Shown one piece after another: positions 32,378 through 43,083 of a stretch of 64,000 nucleotides of DNA. The stretch is taken from assembly GCF_905171765.1 (NCBI RefSeq), contig NC_053392.1, positions 451,954,722 through 452,018,721 on the forward strand, in the 5' to 3' direction. Numbering within the stretch: position 1 is the first letter of the stretch; each line of letters starts with the position of its first letter. Origin of the DNA: Bufo bufo (lineage: Eukaryota > Chordata > Amphibia > Anura > Bufonidae). Under the pieces are notes generated by a model that saw nothing but the letters and a program-made list of their open reading frames with translations, searched no databases and was not told the origin of the DNA. The position numbers were made by a program, and so were the translations under genes.

Positions 32378-33120
32378 AAAAGGGCTTCTGTCACCCCACT
32401 AAACAAATTTTTTTTTTGGGGTACTTATAATCCTTATCCTGCGATATAGCTATACATTATTTTATTAATCATTTTCGTTCTGTAGATATGCCAGAAAAAT
32501 GTACTTTTATAATATGCTAATTACCTATCTACCAGCAAGTAGGGCGTCTACTTGCTGGTAGCAGCCGCAAAAAACGGCCCCTTCCTCTTGTTGATTGACA
32601 GGGCCAGCCGCTATCTCCTCCTCCGGCCAGCCCTGTCAGCATTTCAAAAATCGCGCGCCTGTGTTCATTCGGCGCAGGCGCTCTGAGATAAGGAGGCTCG
32701 CCTCCTCAGCACTCCCTCAGTGCGCCTGCGCCGATGACATCACCAAAAGAGAAGACGTCATCGGCGCAGGCGCACTGAGGGGGTGCTGAGGAGGCAAGCC
32801 TCCTTATCTCAGAGCACCTGCGCTGAATGAACACAGGCGCGCGATTTTTGAAATGCTGACAGGGCTGGCCGGAGGAGGAGATAGCGGCTGGCCCTGTCAA
32901 TCAACAAGAGGAGGGGGCAGTTTTTTGTGGCTGCTACCAGCAAGTAGACACCCTACTTGCTGGTAGATAGGTAATTAGCATATTATAAAAGTACATTTTT
33001 TGGCATATCTACAGAACGAAAATGATTATTAAAATAATGTATAGCTATATCGCAGGATAGGGATTATAAGTACCCCAAAAAAATATATATAATTGTTTAG
33101 TGGGGTGACAGAAGCCCTTT
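32378..33120. mobile_element. GC-rich palindromic MITE (743 bp)
   Basis: The ends AAAGGGCTTCTGTCACCCCA and the exact complement at 33100-33120 enclose two mirror halves with centre near 32748. Both strands therefore encode almost the same 64-residue phantom frame (32595-32789 plus, 32706-32900 minus), proving the symmetry. The core repeats GGCGCAGGCGCACTGAGGG. It cuts DIRS-2 on its 3' side. Confidence 0.92.
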
Positions 33121-33676
33121 AAGTCTAGCTGATGTTATAGCTATTAAGAACGCAGCTTTGAAATTAAGATGTTTAATTGAAATGTCCTGTAAGGGAGTAA
33201 ATTGAGAATTCATTAGACCTTTCAAGACCAGGTTTAAATCCCACTGGGGAATCCTTGGGGTTATAGACCGTCTTAGTCTAGAAGCAGCTCTTACAAATCT
33301 TCTTATACACCTATGGCTGGCTAGATCTGTATCATAGCATGCACCCAAGGCAGATATCTGTACCTTTAGTGTACTGGGTCTGAGGCCCATATCCAGCCCC
33401 CTCTGGAGAAAATGTAAAATCGATACTTGGGGGGAGAATTTATTGGTGAATCTTGTCCCAGCCAACTGCAGTATTTTCTCCAGATTTTGAGATACATTGC
33501 TGAAGTACCGTAACTCTTTTTCTGCTGGATTTTAGAGTATTAATAACCTTTTCTGAAAGACCTTTACTCTTTAAGATCTCGCGTTCAGGATCCATGCTGA
33601 TAATTTGAACAGGCTGGGATCTTGATGAAGGATGGGACCCGGTGATAGAATGTCCTTCTGGAGAGGTATTTTCCAT
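33097..33676 (-). pseudogene. DIRS-2 tyrosine recombinase, N-terminal part
   Basis: ILKSKGLSEKVINTLKSSRK (33440-33676) and GLDMGLRPSTLKVQISALGA (33097-33465) are the core-binding domain. The frame ends at ITSARLKGL, where the first catalytic Arg would follow, because the MITE begins there. The catalytic domain is lost. Confidence 0.85.
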
Positions 33677-34363
33677 GGCACTGTACCAACTTCTCTACGG
33701 CAAATAGGGAACTACCAGTATTACCGTTACAGGATCGGTTATCATCTTCTGCAGTACGCGAGGAATTCGGGCTCAGGGAGGAAAAGCGTAAGAGAGGTTC
33801 CAGGTCCACCTGACTGAAAAGGCATTGACTGCCCATGCCCCATTTTCACGCTGTTTTTTGACGCAAATAAGTCTATTTGGAGGGACTCCCCATCTTCTGA
33901 AAATTTTCTGAAAAATTTCTTGATTTAGGGACCACTCCCCTGGGTCTAAAGTTTTTCTGCCGATCTAGTCTGCTTCTATGTTTTCAGAACCCTTTAGATA
34001 GATCGCTGTTATTGAAAGTACATTTCTTTCTGCCCAGAAGAATATTCTTTCTGCCAGACCCTTTAGGCTTGAAGATCTTGTGCCCCCCTGGTGTTTTAGG
34101 TAGGCCACAGCTGTTACATTGTCGGAGAATATTTTTAGATGTTTTACGGACAATAGTTTTTGGGATACTTTTAGAGTCTCCCAGACAGCTCTCAACTCTT
34201 GGTAGTTTGATAATCTTTGTTTTATTTCGTTTGACCACCTGCCCTGGTAGTTTGAGAAGACTACCTTGCTCCCCAGCTCGTGCCGCTTGAATCTGTCATG
34301 ATCTGGACTTCTGGATTTCTCAACCAGGTTACGCCCCTCGACAAATTCTTCTTTTCCGTCCAC
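33585..34363 (-). pseudogene. DIRS-2 RNase H and Dam-like region
   Basis: KIFSDNVTAVAYLKHQGGTR and WAERNVLSITAIYLKG (33965-34363) are the RNase H C-terminal half. The following region to 33700 corresponds to the Dam-like block but is scrambled by frameshifts. Confidence 0.78.
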
Positions 34364-34613
34364 CAGTTTAAATCTGACTTTACGCGTAGGCGGATAGATC
34401 TCTTTCTCTAGGGAGGACTGTTTTCTGTCCCACTTCCCTAGTATCCAGAATTGAGTTATCCTGGTATGGGCCTAGCACCATTCCACTGCGGTGATGCAAG
34501 AGGTCATCATTCCCAGAAGGCTCATGGCACTCCTGATAGAACACTGACTGTTTCCTTGAAAGATGCCAACTTTTCTTGTGGTAGAGATGACATGTGGGTA
34601 ATAGAATTTAGCA

Positions 34614-35240
34614 TCACCCCCTAGGAATTTCATTAGAGTAGATTGTGCGATTTATTAACCAGCCCAAATCGGTGAACTTGTGAATCAAGTAATCCCTTTG
34701 ACTGGATATTTCTAGTTCTGAGTTGCCTATAATAAGGAAATCGTCTAGGTATGGAAACATTTTTAATCCCTCTGTCCTGAGAGGGGAAATCATTTCCACC
34801 ACCAGTTTTGTGAAAACCCTTGGGGCGGAAGATATCCCAAAGGGTAGAGCAGTGAACTGGAAATGATTTACCACACCGGCGTTGTCTATTAATGCAAATC
34901 TGAGGTATTTTTGAGAACTTCTGTGTATGGGGATGTGGTAATAGGAGTCGTTTAGATCTATGGACGTCATGAAGGCTCCGTTTTTTATTAAGGGGATAAT
35001 AGAAGATATAGACTCCATTTAGAATTTCCTGTAGGTAATGGCTTTGTTTAATCCTTTTAGATTTATAAAATGGAACGGGAAGACCAATCCGTTTTTTTGG
35101 ACAAAAAAAAAAAAAAAGAAGGTTTAAATAATAACCTTTTCTAGTTCGAGAACGTTTAAGTCTATTAAATCTAAGACTCCCGGCCAAATTTTGTCTAACA
35201 CGCTCTGGCTGTGGGAGGTTATCCCGAACTTCTTTGGAGG
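34614..35240 (-). pseudogene. DIRS-2 reverse transcriptase
   Basis: The 134-residue frame 34614-35018 has MTSIDLNDSYYHIPI, HFQFTALPFGISSAPRVFTK and FPYLDDFLIIG, with YLDD at 34740-34751, so the palm core is intact here. Upstream an A15 run (35103-35118) and frameshifts disrupt the N-terminal fingers. Confidence 0.88.
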
Positions 35241-35439
35241 AGTTGAGAATTCTATCCTGTAGACGTTTTCTAGGATGTCCAAGGCCCAGGGACTCCGGGT
35301 CATGGATTCCCACTGGGATAGAAAACTTCTCAACCTTCCCCCAACCTTGGTGTCCATGTTCATTGGATTGTTTATTTTGGGGATTGAGAAGGAAACCCCC
35401 TGCCTTTCCCCCCATTTTTTGATGGCTCCACCTCCCCGA

Positions 35440-36600
35440 TTTTCCTTTGCCTCTACAGGATTTGGACTGAGCGTTAAAGGAACGAAAGGGCTTTTTTTTA
35501 CTCTCCTCAGGGAACCCTTTCTTTTTGTCAGCTGCTTTGTCGAGAATAAAGACCAGTTCGAAAACATACTCTCCAGAAAAAGCAATAGAGCATAACTTAG
35601 CTTTAAATGTTCTATCTCCTCCCCAAGATTTAATCCACAATGCTCTTCTCGCTGAATTAGAGAGCCACATCCTCAGCGGCGAACCTAACAGACTCAGCTG
35701 AGGCATCGGCCAAGAACGCTGTGGCTGACTTGAGAAGAGGAATAGAGTTTAGGATTTCCTCTCTAGGAGTCTTGTTTTTAATATGGTTTTCTAATTCGCT
35801 GAGCCAAATATACATAGATCTAGCCACTGATGTTGCGGCTATGTTAGTTTTTATTCCAAACATGGATGCTTCCCAGGATTTTTCAGAAGAGCATCAGCCT
35901 TCCTTTCCATTGGATCTAGTAGCTGAGAAGAATCCTCAAATGGATGGGAGGTCTTTTTGACAACTTTCGCTACCTGGACATCAATTCTTGGTGTTTCATT
36001 AAAGATTTTTACTTCAGCTTGATCAAACAGCCTGTTCCTAAACTCCCTAGAGAGACCTAATCTCTTTTCTGGACCTGTCCACTCGTCCAGAATCATATCT
36101 TTAATATTTTAATTTACTGGGAACACTTTGGATTTCTTTGCTCTAAGTCCTCCAAACATTTCGTCCTGGACCGACCAGGGCTTTTGTATTTCATCAATGC
36201 CCATGGTAGTTCTTACAGCTCCCAATAATTCCTCCATATCCTCAGAAGAGAAAAAATATTTTTTACTATCTTCCGCAATTTCTCCCTCTGACAGAACATC
36301 AATGTTCTGACTAGAGGTAAAAGCCTCCTCGTCCGTGTCCTCTGCGTCAGAGGAGGATGAAACGGACATCTTAGACCTTTTCGCAGGTGGAACAGATTTG
36401 AGGGAGGCCAGGGTGGATTTTATATCTCGTTCTGGATCATAGATTTAACTTCCATAAGGATAGATGGTTGCTCTTCTTTTACAAGCTTATTAATGCAAGA
36501 CTGACAGAGCTTATTTTTGTGATTTTCAGGAAGCCTCTTGGTAAAAGTTGCACATCTAGAGACTTTGGATTTAATTCTGGGCTCTTTAACTCCCTATAAG
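35440..36600 (-). pseudogene. DIRS-2 gag-like protein
   Basis: Segments: serine/acidic N-terminus with SVSSSSDAEDTDEEAFTSS and MEELLGAVRTTMGIDEIQK (36109-36369), RLGLSREFRNRLFDQAEVK (35851-36096), an alpha-helical block ATSVARSMYIWLSELENHIK (35657-35863), and ALWIKSWGGDRTFKAKLCSI with LDKAADKKKGFPEE near 35500-35640. The frame changes between segments. Confidence 0.75.
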
Positions 36601-37079
36601 AGGAGCAACCAGGTATAAGAAGACCATAAACATTAAGCATGTCATAGTGATACATATTCTCCTCAGAGGGGAACTCACGGTTGGAGTAGCTGATGGTGGG
36701 TCTGTAGAATCCATCTAGCCTGCAGGGGCATCAGGAACTCACATTCTATCCTGGAGGAGGAACACCACAGCGGTGCCTTGTTGAATCTGCCGCTTTTTAC
36801 AGCAGGCGCTGAGGTCGGCGTGCAGTGTGCTCTGTAGTGCACGGTCAGCTTCCACACAGAAAAGGAAGGAGGACCCTGTGCATGTGGCGAGAAAACAGGC
36901 CCTTGCTGGAAAGGGACGAGATCTGCTCCCAAATGTCTTCCTCTGCCCGGCTTTAGGATGAACCATAGGAGGGCAGAGGGAAGGGAGGGGAAAAAAAAAA
37001 AAAAAAAAAAAAACACAAACAGGTACTTAAAATAATAAAGCTAAAAATGTTCACCTCCCACAGGAGGTCTCTCTGTGAT
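36601..37079. other. DIRS-2 5' untranslated/terminal region
   Basis: This is non-coding sequence with a long A run (36990-37011), between the gag-like region and the retroviral insertion point at 37079/37080. Confidence 0.55.
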
Positions 37080-37084
37080 GTGCC
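37080..37084. repeat. 5-bp target duplication GTGCC (left)
   Basis: GTGCC directly precedes the 5' LTR, and the same five bases follow the 3' LTR at 45435-45439. A 5-bp duplication is in the 4-6 bp range of retroviral integrases. Confidence 0.9.
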
Positions 37085-37683
37085 TGTAAAATAATAAAAC
37101 TAACACTTTTTTAGTAGGATAGGGTTATTTCAAGGACCATGCAAGGGCAGCACTTGTGTTGAAGTGTCAATTTTGACAGGTTGAGACGACAATAGCATTT
37201 GGGAAGGTTAGGAATCCTCCTTCTCAGCATATTATTATTATTAGCTTTACAAATAAGGTATACATAGAAGACCATGATGTAAGGGAATTTACTTGTTAAC
37301 CATATATGTCTGTTAGAATGTTAAATTTAGGATACAATGTAACTCTATGTAGAGTCAACCTATAAAATGGCTTTGTTTCATGACATAGGCAGAGCATTCT
37401 TGCACGGACACCTGTTGCTCTCACACACACACACAGATTCACACATACACGTTATTTTGGGGAAATAAGCTTTTTCACTTATTTTAATTGTTTTATTGCT
37501 TGCTTGCAACCTTTCAAGACTTCTTGCTGTGCTATATTTTTCTCTTTCTAAACTTTGTAACTTTCTTTTTATGAGAATTAAATCCTTCTAATTTTTATCT
37601 TTCATCACGAACTTTGCACATTTTGTTGGGCTCCTTCTAAAGCATTTCTTGAAAAATAGAGAAATGCAGGACGTTATTCTACA
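37085..37683 (+). repeat. 5' long terminal repeat (599 bp)
   Basis: TGTAAAATAATA...TTATTCTACA. It contains a TATA box (TATAAAA, 37361-37367), a polyadenylation-like ATTAAA (37577-37582) and a short CA repeat (about 37420-37436). It differs from the 3' LTR by one C/T substitution (near 37509) and a 3-base indel (CTTCTAAT versus CTAAT, near 37586). Confidence 0.95.
37361..37367 (+). promoter_or_regulatory. LTR TATA box
   Basis: TATAAAA lies in the middle of the LTR, about 215 bases before ATTAAA, giving a plausible U3/R boundary near 37390. Confidence 0.65.
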
Positions 37684-37702
37684 TTGGCGAGCCAGCGGAT
37701 TT
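37684..37702 (+). promoter_or_regulatory. Primer-binding site region
   Basis: Immediately after the LTR comes T then TGGCGAGCCAGCGGATTT. TGG at its start would pair with the universal CCA tRNA end. I cannot name the tRNA with confidence. Confidence 0.6.
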
Positions 37703-37933
37703 TTGTTGAATTCCTTCAGTTTGTAAAGAGGTGGGCCCAAGAGAGTAATTACTATTATTACAAGCTTCAGGAAAACAACAACAACGAATCTAAAGAAAGA
37801 AGAAGTTGAGCCATACATCTGTTGCAAGTGTCACTTCCCAGACGTATTACAGACGGAGGCTTGTGAAGAAACTACACAGAGATCCTTCCATAGACTGTGG
37901 GAAGAAGACGTAAGAAGGGGACATACACGGTAC

Positions 37934-37943
37934 CTGAGTAAGT
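37934..37943 (+). promoter_or_regulatory. Candidate 5' splice donor for env mRNA
   Basis: CTGA|GTAAGT lies seven bases upstream of the gag ATG (37945) and fits the donor consensus very well. A weaker donor (GAC|GTAAGA) lies at 37909-37914. Paired with the acceptor at 43080, either would remove gag-pol and place the env ATG near the 5' end of a spliced message. Confidence 0.6.
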
Positions 37944-37944
37944 A

Positions 37945-39423
37945 ATGGAATTTCTTAATTCTTATTCAGATAAAAGTAAATTGGAGTTTAAAGTTGTAAG
38001 TAGCCATACTAATGCACAATTATGGGCAAGTTTATATACTCAATGTGAAGAAGAAAACATAAGTATTGACAAAAAGTTGTTGTGTATGGATAAATTGCAG
38101 AAGAAGCTCAGGAATGTATTACATATGGTGAAAATATTCAATACATTAGTTCTTGAAGACAGGCAGCCACAGACTCAGACACATAGTATATGTGTGAATA
38201 ATAAGGACACACATGATACAGACACACAGGAACACATAGAAGAGGATGATTTTAAAGATTGTCCAAAGTGTCAAATTTTGGCACAACACATAGAAGATTT
38301 GGAGGATCAGATGGAAATTAGGACACAGCTCATATCAAAATTATGCCATCGTACGAAAAAAGTTTCTATTATTACAAAAAGTGGCATAGATACGGGTGCG
38401 TCCTACATTCCAGACACTAGTCCAGCTGATGTAAATGAAAACATAGAGACTGAGGAAATCAAAAGGAGGAAATTACATGACAGGGCAGCCAAGTTAAATT
38501 TAAAAATACATGATCAGTTGATAAAAATTTGTAAAGATATCCCAGCTTATACGGATAAGATGGATGCATTTCACAATGCTGATATCTTTGAATCTAATGC
38601 TGATAAGTTCAATCTAAATAATGAACAGAAAAACAAAGTATTTAAATTATGGCTTCCCTCATATATGGCAAGGAGATTAGAGACTACACCAAGAGTAAAT
38701 GATGAACGTGAAATAATACATAGTTCCCCAGCAGATCGATTGAGGCAACTACTTTTATTTACTACTGGAGAATCTACTCCTACATTTGAAATCCTTGACA
38801 TGTTAAAGCCCACTTTACAGGATGATCCATTTGCATTCTTGATAAAATTTGAACAGGCGTATAGAATGGTCATGGAAATTGAGGATGATTCTGAACCCAC
38901 TGCAATGATAAAGTCATTTGTAAAACGGTTCAAATATCTTGATCCAGTCTCCAGGGAGTTAGCACTAGGAAAGCCTACGTTACAGGAAGCGGCAACATTT
39001 ATTGATCAAATAAGGAGATCCATAAAACAAAGTAGTATAAGGGTCAAAGTTGCTGCAGTCCAAAAAAAGGATGAAAATCAGGTAACAGATTCAAATCGTC
39101 CTAAATCAAACCCTCCCATGAAAAGAGACCAATATAAACAGAAAGGAAAGGTGTCATGTCAAAGAGGACAAGTTACTTGTTATTATTGTGGAAAAATAGG
39201 ACATTTAAAATGGCAATGTAGGAAATTCCTAAATGAGTCACAGAATGCAGGGAAAGAAAATGGTTTTGTGCCAACTGCTCCTCCTCCAGAGCAGGATCAG
39301 TCACAATCACCATATGCACCTTTAATAAGACAAATTAGAGAATTAACATTGAATAATTCGTACAAGGGGAAATCTTATGGTAATAAAATTGAGGAGACAG
39401 CTGGTTTATTACCTTCCCCATGA
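37945..39423 (+). CDS. gag: Retroviral Gag polyprotein (492 aa)
   Basis: An open frame with matrix-like N-terminal helices, a capsid-like central part (about residues 220-375, with the segment from ATFIDQIRRSI near its end) and a nucleocapsid with one CCHC zinc knuckle, CYYCGKIGHLKWQC, at residues 412-425. The C-terminus is proline/glutamine-rich. There is no N-terminal glycine after Met, so no myristoylation signal. Gag forms the virus core and packages RNA through the zinc knuckle. It stops at a UGA directly followed by CUA and is in frame with pol. No disabling mutation is seen. Confidence 0.92.
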   Translation: MEFLNSYSDKSKLEFKVVSSHTNAQLWASLYTQCEEENISIDKKLLCMDKLQKKLRNVLHMVKIFNTLVLEDRQPQTQTHSICVNNKDTHDTDTQEHIEEDDFKDCPKCQILAQHIEDLEDQMEIRTQLISKLCHRTKKVSIITKSGIDTGASYIPDTSPADVNENIETEEIKRRKLHDRAAKLNLKIHDQLIKICKDIPAYTDKMDAFHNADIFESNADKFNLNNEQKNKVFKLWLPSYMARRLETTPRVNDEREIIHSSPADRLRQLLLFTTGESTPTFEILDMLKPTLQDDPFAFLIKFEQAYRMVMEIEDDSEPTAMIKSFVKRFKYLDPVSRELALGKPTLQEAATFIDQIRRSIKQSSIRVKVAAVQKKDENQVTDSNRPKSNPPMKRDQYKQKGKVSCQRGQVTCYYCGKIGHLKWQCRKFLNESQNAGKENGFVPTAPPPEQDQSQSPYAPLIRQIRELTLNNSYKGKSYGNKIEETAGLLPSP

Positions 39424-39427
39424 CTAG
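39421..39427 (+). promoter_or_regulatory. Gag-pol stop in a readthrough context (TGACTAG)
   Basis: Gag ends TGA followed by CTAG, and pol continues in the same frame with no further stop before its first Met at 39436. UGA-CUA(G) is a recognised leaky stop context in animal mRNAs, and gamma/epsilonretroviruses use in-frame stop suppression to make Gag-Pol. Function is inferred. Confidence 0.7.
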
Positions 39428-39435
39428 GACGAACT

Positions 39436-42400
39436 ATGACCTCTCGTCCTTTGGAATTAGTAGCTCCAGTTTCATTAGATGACTGTGGAAGACCATTTGT
39501 AAGGGGATCCTTACGGGGCAATGAGGTGACATTTCTCATTGACACAGGAGCTCAATTAAGTGTGACTAATCAGGATTTGCCTCTAACTCCAAATGCACCT
39601 GTTTGTACAATTGTTGGTTTTAGTAGGAAAAGCGGCACTAAGGCAATTTTAGCACAGAATGTTAATTTAGAAATACCAGGCTATCTGAAAACAAAAATAG
39701 ACATTTGGCATAGTACTAATTCTGAAAACATCATAGGAACTGACCTAATGAAAAAATGGGGTTGGGTCATTGACTTAGGAAATAAGGTGATCTGGAAAGA
39801 TGTTGATGGATCTAAACCTGTAGTCATTGATCCCACTGAATACAGTCATGTTGGTACTGTTTGCCTAAACGAAGTTGTTTCTTCTGAACATTTGTGGCCA
39901 GAAACTGGTGATGATGAAGTTCTAAAAGAAATTGTACAATATACTCCTTCTTTGTGGGCACAATTCAGGAATGATGTGGGCACAATGAAAGATGTGTTAG
40001 TCAATGTGGAGGGGAGAGACCCTCCTCCCCAAAAGCAGTACAAATTGCCACCTGAATCAATTGGTCCCATGTCTAAAATCATACAGGAACTGCTTGATCA
40101 GGGTGTCATTAGAAAAGCTAATTCAGTAACAAACAATCCACTGTGGTGTACCGTGAAGCCTGATGGTTCATACCGAATGTTATTGGACCTAAGACTGCTG
40201 AATAAGTATACCCCAAATGTGGCACCCATTGTTGCAGATACTCATGACATAATGGCACGACTGAATGCTAAGGCAAAGTTTTTCTCTGTTTTAGACATCA
40301 GTAATGGTTTTTTCAGCATATCTCTTGCAAAGAGTTGTCAATACAAATTTGCATTTTGTTTCATGGATGAGCAATATGTATTTTGCAGATTACCTCAAGG
40401 AGCACATTTATCACCTAGCATATTTCATCAGGCAGTTGCAAAAGTATTGTCCAAATTTTCAAGACCAGATTGTCTGTTGCAATATGTTGATGATATTCTT
40501 TTAGCCACTGAGGATAGAGAGTTGCATTTATCTCTCTTAGCAGAATTATTTTCATTGTTGCATGAAGCAGGTTTGAAATTGAACACCAAGAAAGTCAAAC
40601 TTTTACAGACTGAAGTGAGATATCTTGGAGTGTTAATCAGTCATGGAAAGAGACAGCCGCTTCAAGAAAGGGTTGAGGCTATTGCTTCTCTTCCCATTCC
40701 AACATCACACAAGGCTCTGAGACATTTCTTGGGTCTGGTAAACTTTTCCAGAGAATTCATAGAAGGCTTTGCAGAAAAAGCTAAACCTCTTTATGATCTC
40801 TTGAAAAATAATGATGATGACTCTTTTGGACCATGGGAAGAGGAACAACAGAAGGCATTTGAACTTTTAAAGCGAAGTATGCAAAAGTCTCCAGCATTGT
40901 CAACAGCTATGACTCAGGCACCTTTTGCTTTGCAGGTTCACTCCTCAGACACGGCTGTGTCAGCTGTACTCTTGCAGTTGCAAGGGGGAGAATGGCGGAT
41001 TTTGGGCTATTTCTCTAAGCTTCTCACACCTGTGGAAAAAGGGTTTGAAATTTGTGCAAAACATTTGGTGGGTGTTTATTTTGCTGTTAAGGCAACAGAA
41101 CACATTGTTGGATTTAACAAAATCATTCTGCAGACTCCTCACTCCACACTAAAACTTCTCCTTGAGAAAAACCTCCCAGGTGTGTCAAATCAAAGATTTG
41201 CACATTGGTTGTTGTCCTTATCATCAAAACAAATTGAGATTGATCACAAGGCCAAGTATGTACTTCCTCAATTAATGCAGTATGAAGGGAAAACTCATGA
41301 ATGTTCAGAAACATTTTATGAATCATATCCTAGCTTGTTTAGGAGAGATGCAGAGAACAGTGATGAACCAGTATTTGTTGATGGTTCAAGATTTTGTTCA
41401 GGGGGAAAGTATTATACAGGTTATGCTATCTGGTATCCTGAAAGAGGATATGCAGTTCAGCATAGACTGCCAGGACACTATTCAGCTCAGAGAGCAGAGT
41501 TAGAAGCAGTCAAGACAGTACTGACAATTGATGAGAAAGAAAACAAGAATCCATTGGTCATTTATAGTGACAGCTCATATGTCGTGAGATCACTGACAGA
41601 CTATTTACCAGTGTGGGAAAGGAGAGGATTTGTAGATTCCTCTAACAAGGTCCTAGTGCATAGTGATACACTCAAGGACATATTCAAAATAGCTTCAAAA
41701 CATCCTAATAGCTATGCTATAGTCAAAGTCCCAGCACATAGGAAAGGCAAACATGAGTTAGTTATTGGAAACAACACTGTAGACACATTGGCTAAGGAAG
41801 CAGCTATGACAGGAGAATTGAAGGAAGAAATTGAATCTTTGAAAGCTTTACCAGTGAGGAAAACAGACACGCATTTTCCTTCTTTTGCAGAAGAACAAGC
41901 GAAGGATTCGTCCCTTGCTGCTTCTCAGGTTGATCCAAAACCTCCCTTTGTTTGTGAAAACGGGGTTTTGTGTCATGACTGTCAGGGGGAATTGCGTCCT
42001 GTTGTCCCAAAACATTTACAAATGGAATTCACCAAATACAATCATGAGAGTTTAGGTCATTTGGGTCAGGAAAAATTGTTAGGAGTTCTCAAAGAGAAAT
42101 TTTATTGGGACAAAATGGAGAAGACTGTTCAAGATGTAGTTCAGTCATGTCTCATTTGTGCTCAAGTCAACCCACGACCTAAAGGACAAAAACCTCCACT
42201 TTTACGAATTGCACCTGCTGATGGTCCTTGGTCTACATTACAGATAGACTACATTGGTCCTCTACCTTCAGGTAAACATGGACTCAGGTATGCATTAGTG
42301 GTGGTGGATGTATTTTCAAAATGGGTAGAGATCTTACCGGTCAGGAAAGATGATGCTCTGTCTACAGCAAGGGCATTGGTAAATCATGTGTTTTGTACTT

Positions 42401-43059
42401 GGGGGATCCCAAGAATGATTACCTCTGACAGAGGAAGTCATTTTACAGGTAAAATCATGCAAACTGTTTGTACTATTCTAGGAGTACAACAACAGTTCCA
42501 TGTAGCGTATCACCCACAATCAGCAGGCATTGTGGAAAGAATGAACCGAACAATTAAGACAAGAATTGCAAAAATGTTATTAGATAAAGGAAATACATGG
42601 GTTGATGCAGTACCCTTTGTTCTTATGAGTATAAGAGGAACCGTTTCCTCTACAACACAGTATACTCCATTTGAATTAATGACGGGAAGAACAATGCCAT
42701 TAATATTCCCAAACGAACCATTCTTGTCTACACCTCAAAAAGATGCAATAGCAAGGTCCAGGTGGTTACAGTTATTGCAGGAGAATTTAAGTACAATTCT
42801 TCCATATGCTGCATCTAAAATGCAACGCATGATACCACCTCACTCTTCTAAATTTGTAAAAGGTGCTTTTGTAATGATTAAGACCTTCAGGAAGAGTGGA
42901 CCTTGGGAAAGCAATTGGGAAGGTCCCTTCGAAATAATTGACACTAGGGGACAAGTAATGATTTTGGTTCAAAGAACACCAAATGCTTCAAAGAATACTC
43001 GCAGACAACAAAAACTGTGGGTACATGTTGATCAGTGTAAATTGTATGTACCAAAATAA
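39436..43059 (+). CDS. pol: Retroviral Pol polyprotein: protease, RT, RNase H, integrase (1207 aa)
   Basis: Open throughout. Protease: LIDTGA with the active Asp at residue 36. RT: LLDLRLLNKYTP, LPQGAHLSPSIFHQ (319 onward) and catalytic YVDD (350-353). RNase H: FVDGSRFCSGG (from 647) and VIYSDSSYVV. Integrase: zinc-binding H870, H875, C905, C908; core D938 (LQIDYIGP), D998 (TSDRGSHF) and E1034 (AGIVERMNR), with 35 residues between the last two as in DD35E enzymes. The ATG at 39436 may not be used; synthesis by readthrough from gag is more likely. It makes the proteins for processing, reverse transcription and integration. All visible catalytic residues are present. Confidence 0.95.
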   Translation: MTSRPLELVAPVSLDDCGRPFVRGSLRGNEVTFLIDTGAQLSVTNQDLPLTPNAPVCTIVGFSRKSGTKAILAQNVNLEIPGYLKTKIDIWHSTNSENIIGTDLMKKWGWVIDLGNKVIWKDVDGSKPVVIDPTEYSHVGTVCLNEVVSSEHLWPETGDDEVLKEIVQYTPSLWAQFRNDVGTMKDVLVNVEGRDPPPQKQYKLPPESIGPMSKIIQELLDQGVIRKANSVTNNPLWCTVKPDGSYRMLLDLRLLNKYTPNVAPIVADTHDIMARLNAKAKFFSVLDISNGFFSISLAKSCQYKFAFCFMDEQYVFCRLPQGAHLSPSIFHQAVAKVLSKFSRPDCLLQYVDDILLATEDRELHLSLLAELFSLLHEAGLKLNTKKVKLLQTEVRYLGVLISHGKRQPLQERVEAIASLPIPTSHKALRHFLGLVNFSREFIEGFAEKAKPLYDLLKNNDDDSFGPWEEEQQKAFELLKRSMQKSPALSTAMTQAPFALQVHSSDTAVSAVLLQLQGGEWRILGYFSKLLTPVEKGFEICAKHLVGVYFAVKATEHIVGFNKIILQTPHSTLKLLLEKNLPGVSNQRFAHWLLSLSSKQIEIDHKAKYVLPQLMQYEGKTHECSETFYESYPSLFRRDAENSDEPVFVDGSRFCSGGKYYTGYAIWYPERGYAVQHRLPGHYSAQRAELEAVKTVLTIDEKENKNPLVIYSDSSYVVRSLTDYLPVWERRGFVDSSNKVLVHSDTLKDIFKIASKHPNSYAIVKVPAHRKGKHELVIGNNTVDTLAKEAAMTGELKEEIESLKALPVRKTDTHFPSFAEEQAKDSSLAASQVDPKPPFVCENGVLCHDCQGELRPVVPKHLQMEFTKYNHESLGHLGQEKLLGVLKEKFYWDKMEKTVQDVVQSCLICAQVNPRPKGQKPPLLRIAPADGPWSTLQIDYIGPLPSGKHGLRYALVVVDVFSKWVEILPVRKDDALSTARALVNHVFCTWGIPRMITSDRGSHFTGKIMQTVCTILGVQQQFHVAYHPQSAGIVERMNRTIKTRIAKMLLDKGNTWVDAVPFVLMSIRGTVSSTTQYTPFELMTGRTMPLIFPNEPFLSTPQKDAIARSRWLQLLQENLSTILPYAASKMQRMIPPHSSKFVKGAFVMIKTFRKSGPWESNWEGPFEIIDTRGQVMILVQRTPNASKNTRRQQKLWVHVDQCKLYVPK

Positions 43060-43063
43060 TGAT

Positions 43064-43081
43064 ACTGCTTTTCTTCACAGG
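43064..43081 (+). promoter_or_regulatory. Candidate env splice acceptor
   Basis: TACTGCTTTTCTTCACAG|G ends at 43080, three bases before the env ATG (43084), with an ideal pyrimidine tract. It sits just after the pol stop. Confidence 0.7.
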
Positions 43082-43083
43082 GA

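Noticed and set aside
32595..32900. Pair of related 64-codon frames on opposite strands
   Set aside because: They are a mirror artefact of the palindromic MITE centred near 32748, not genes.
37684..37702. Naming the primer tRNA
   Set aside because: TGG start fits, but the remaining bases do not let me identify the tRNA without a tRNA library.
38571..38933. 120-codon antisense frame within gag
   Set aside because: Shadow of the gag coding strand; no start context or homology.
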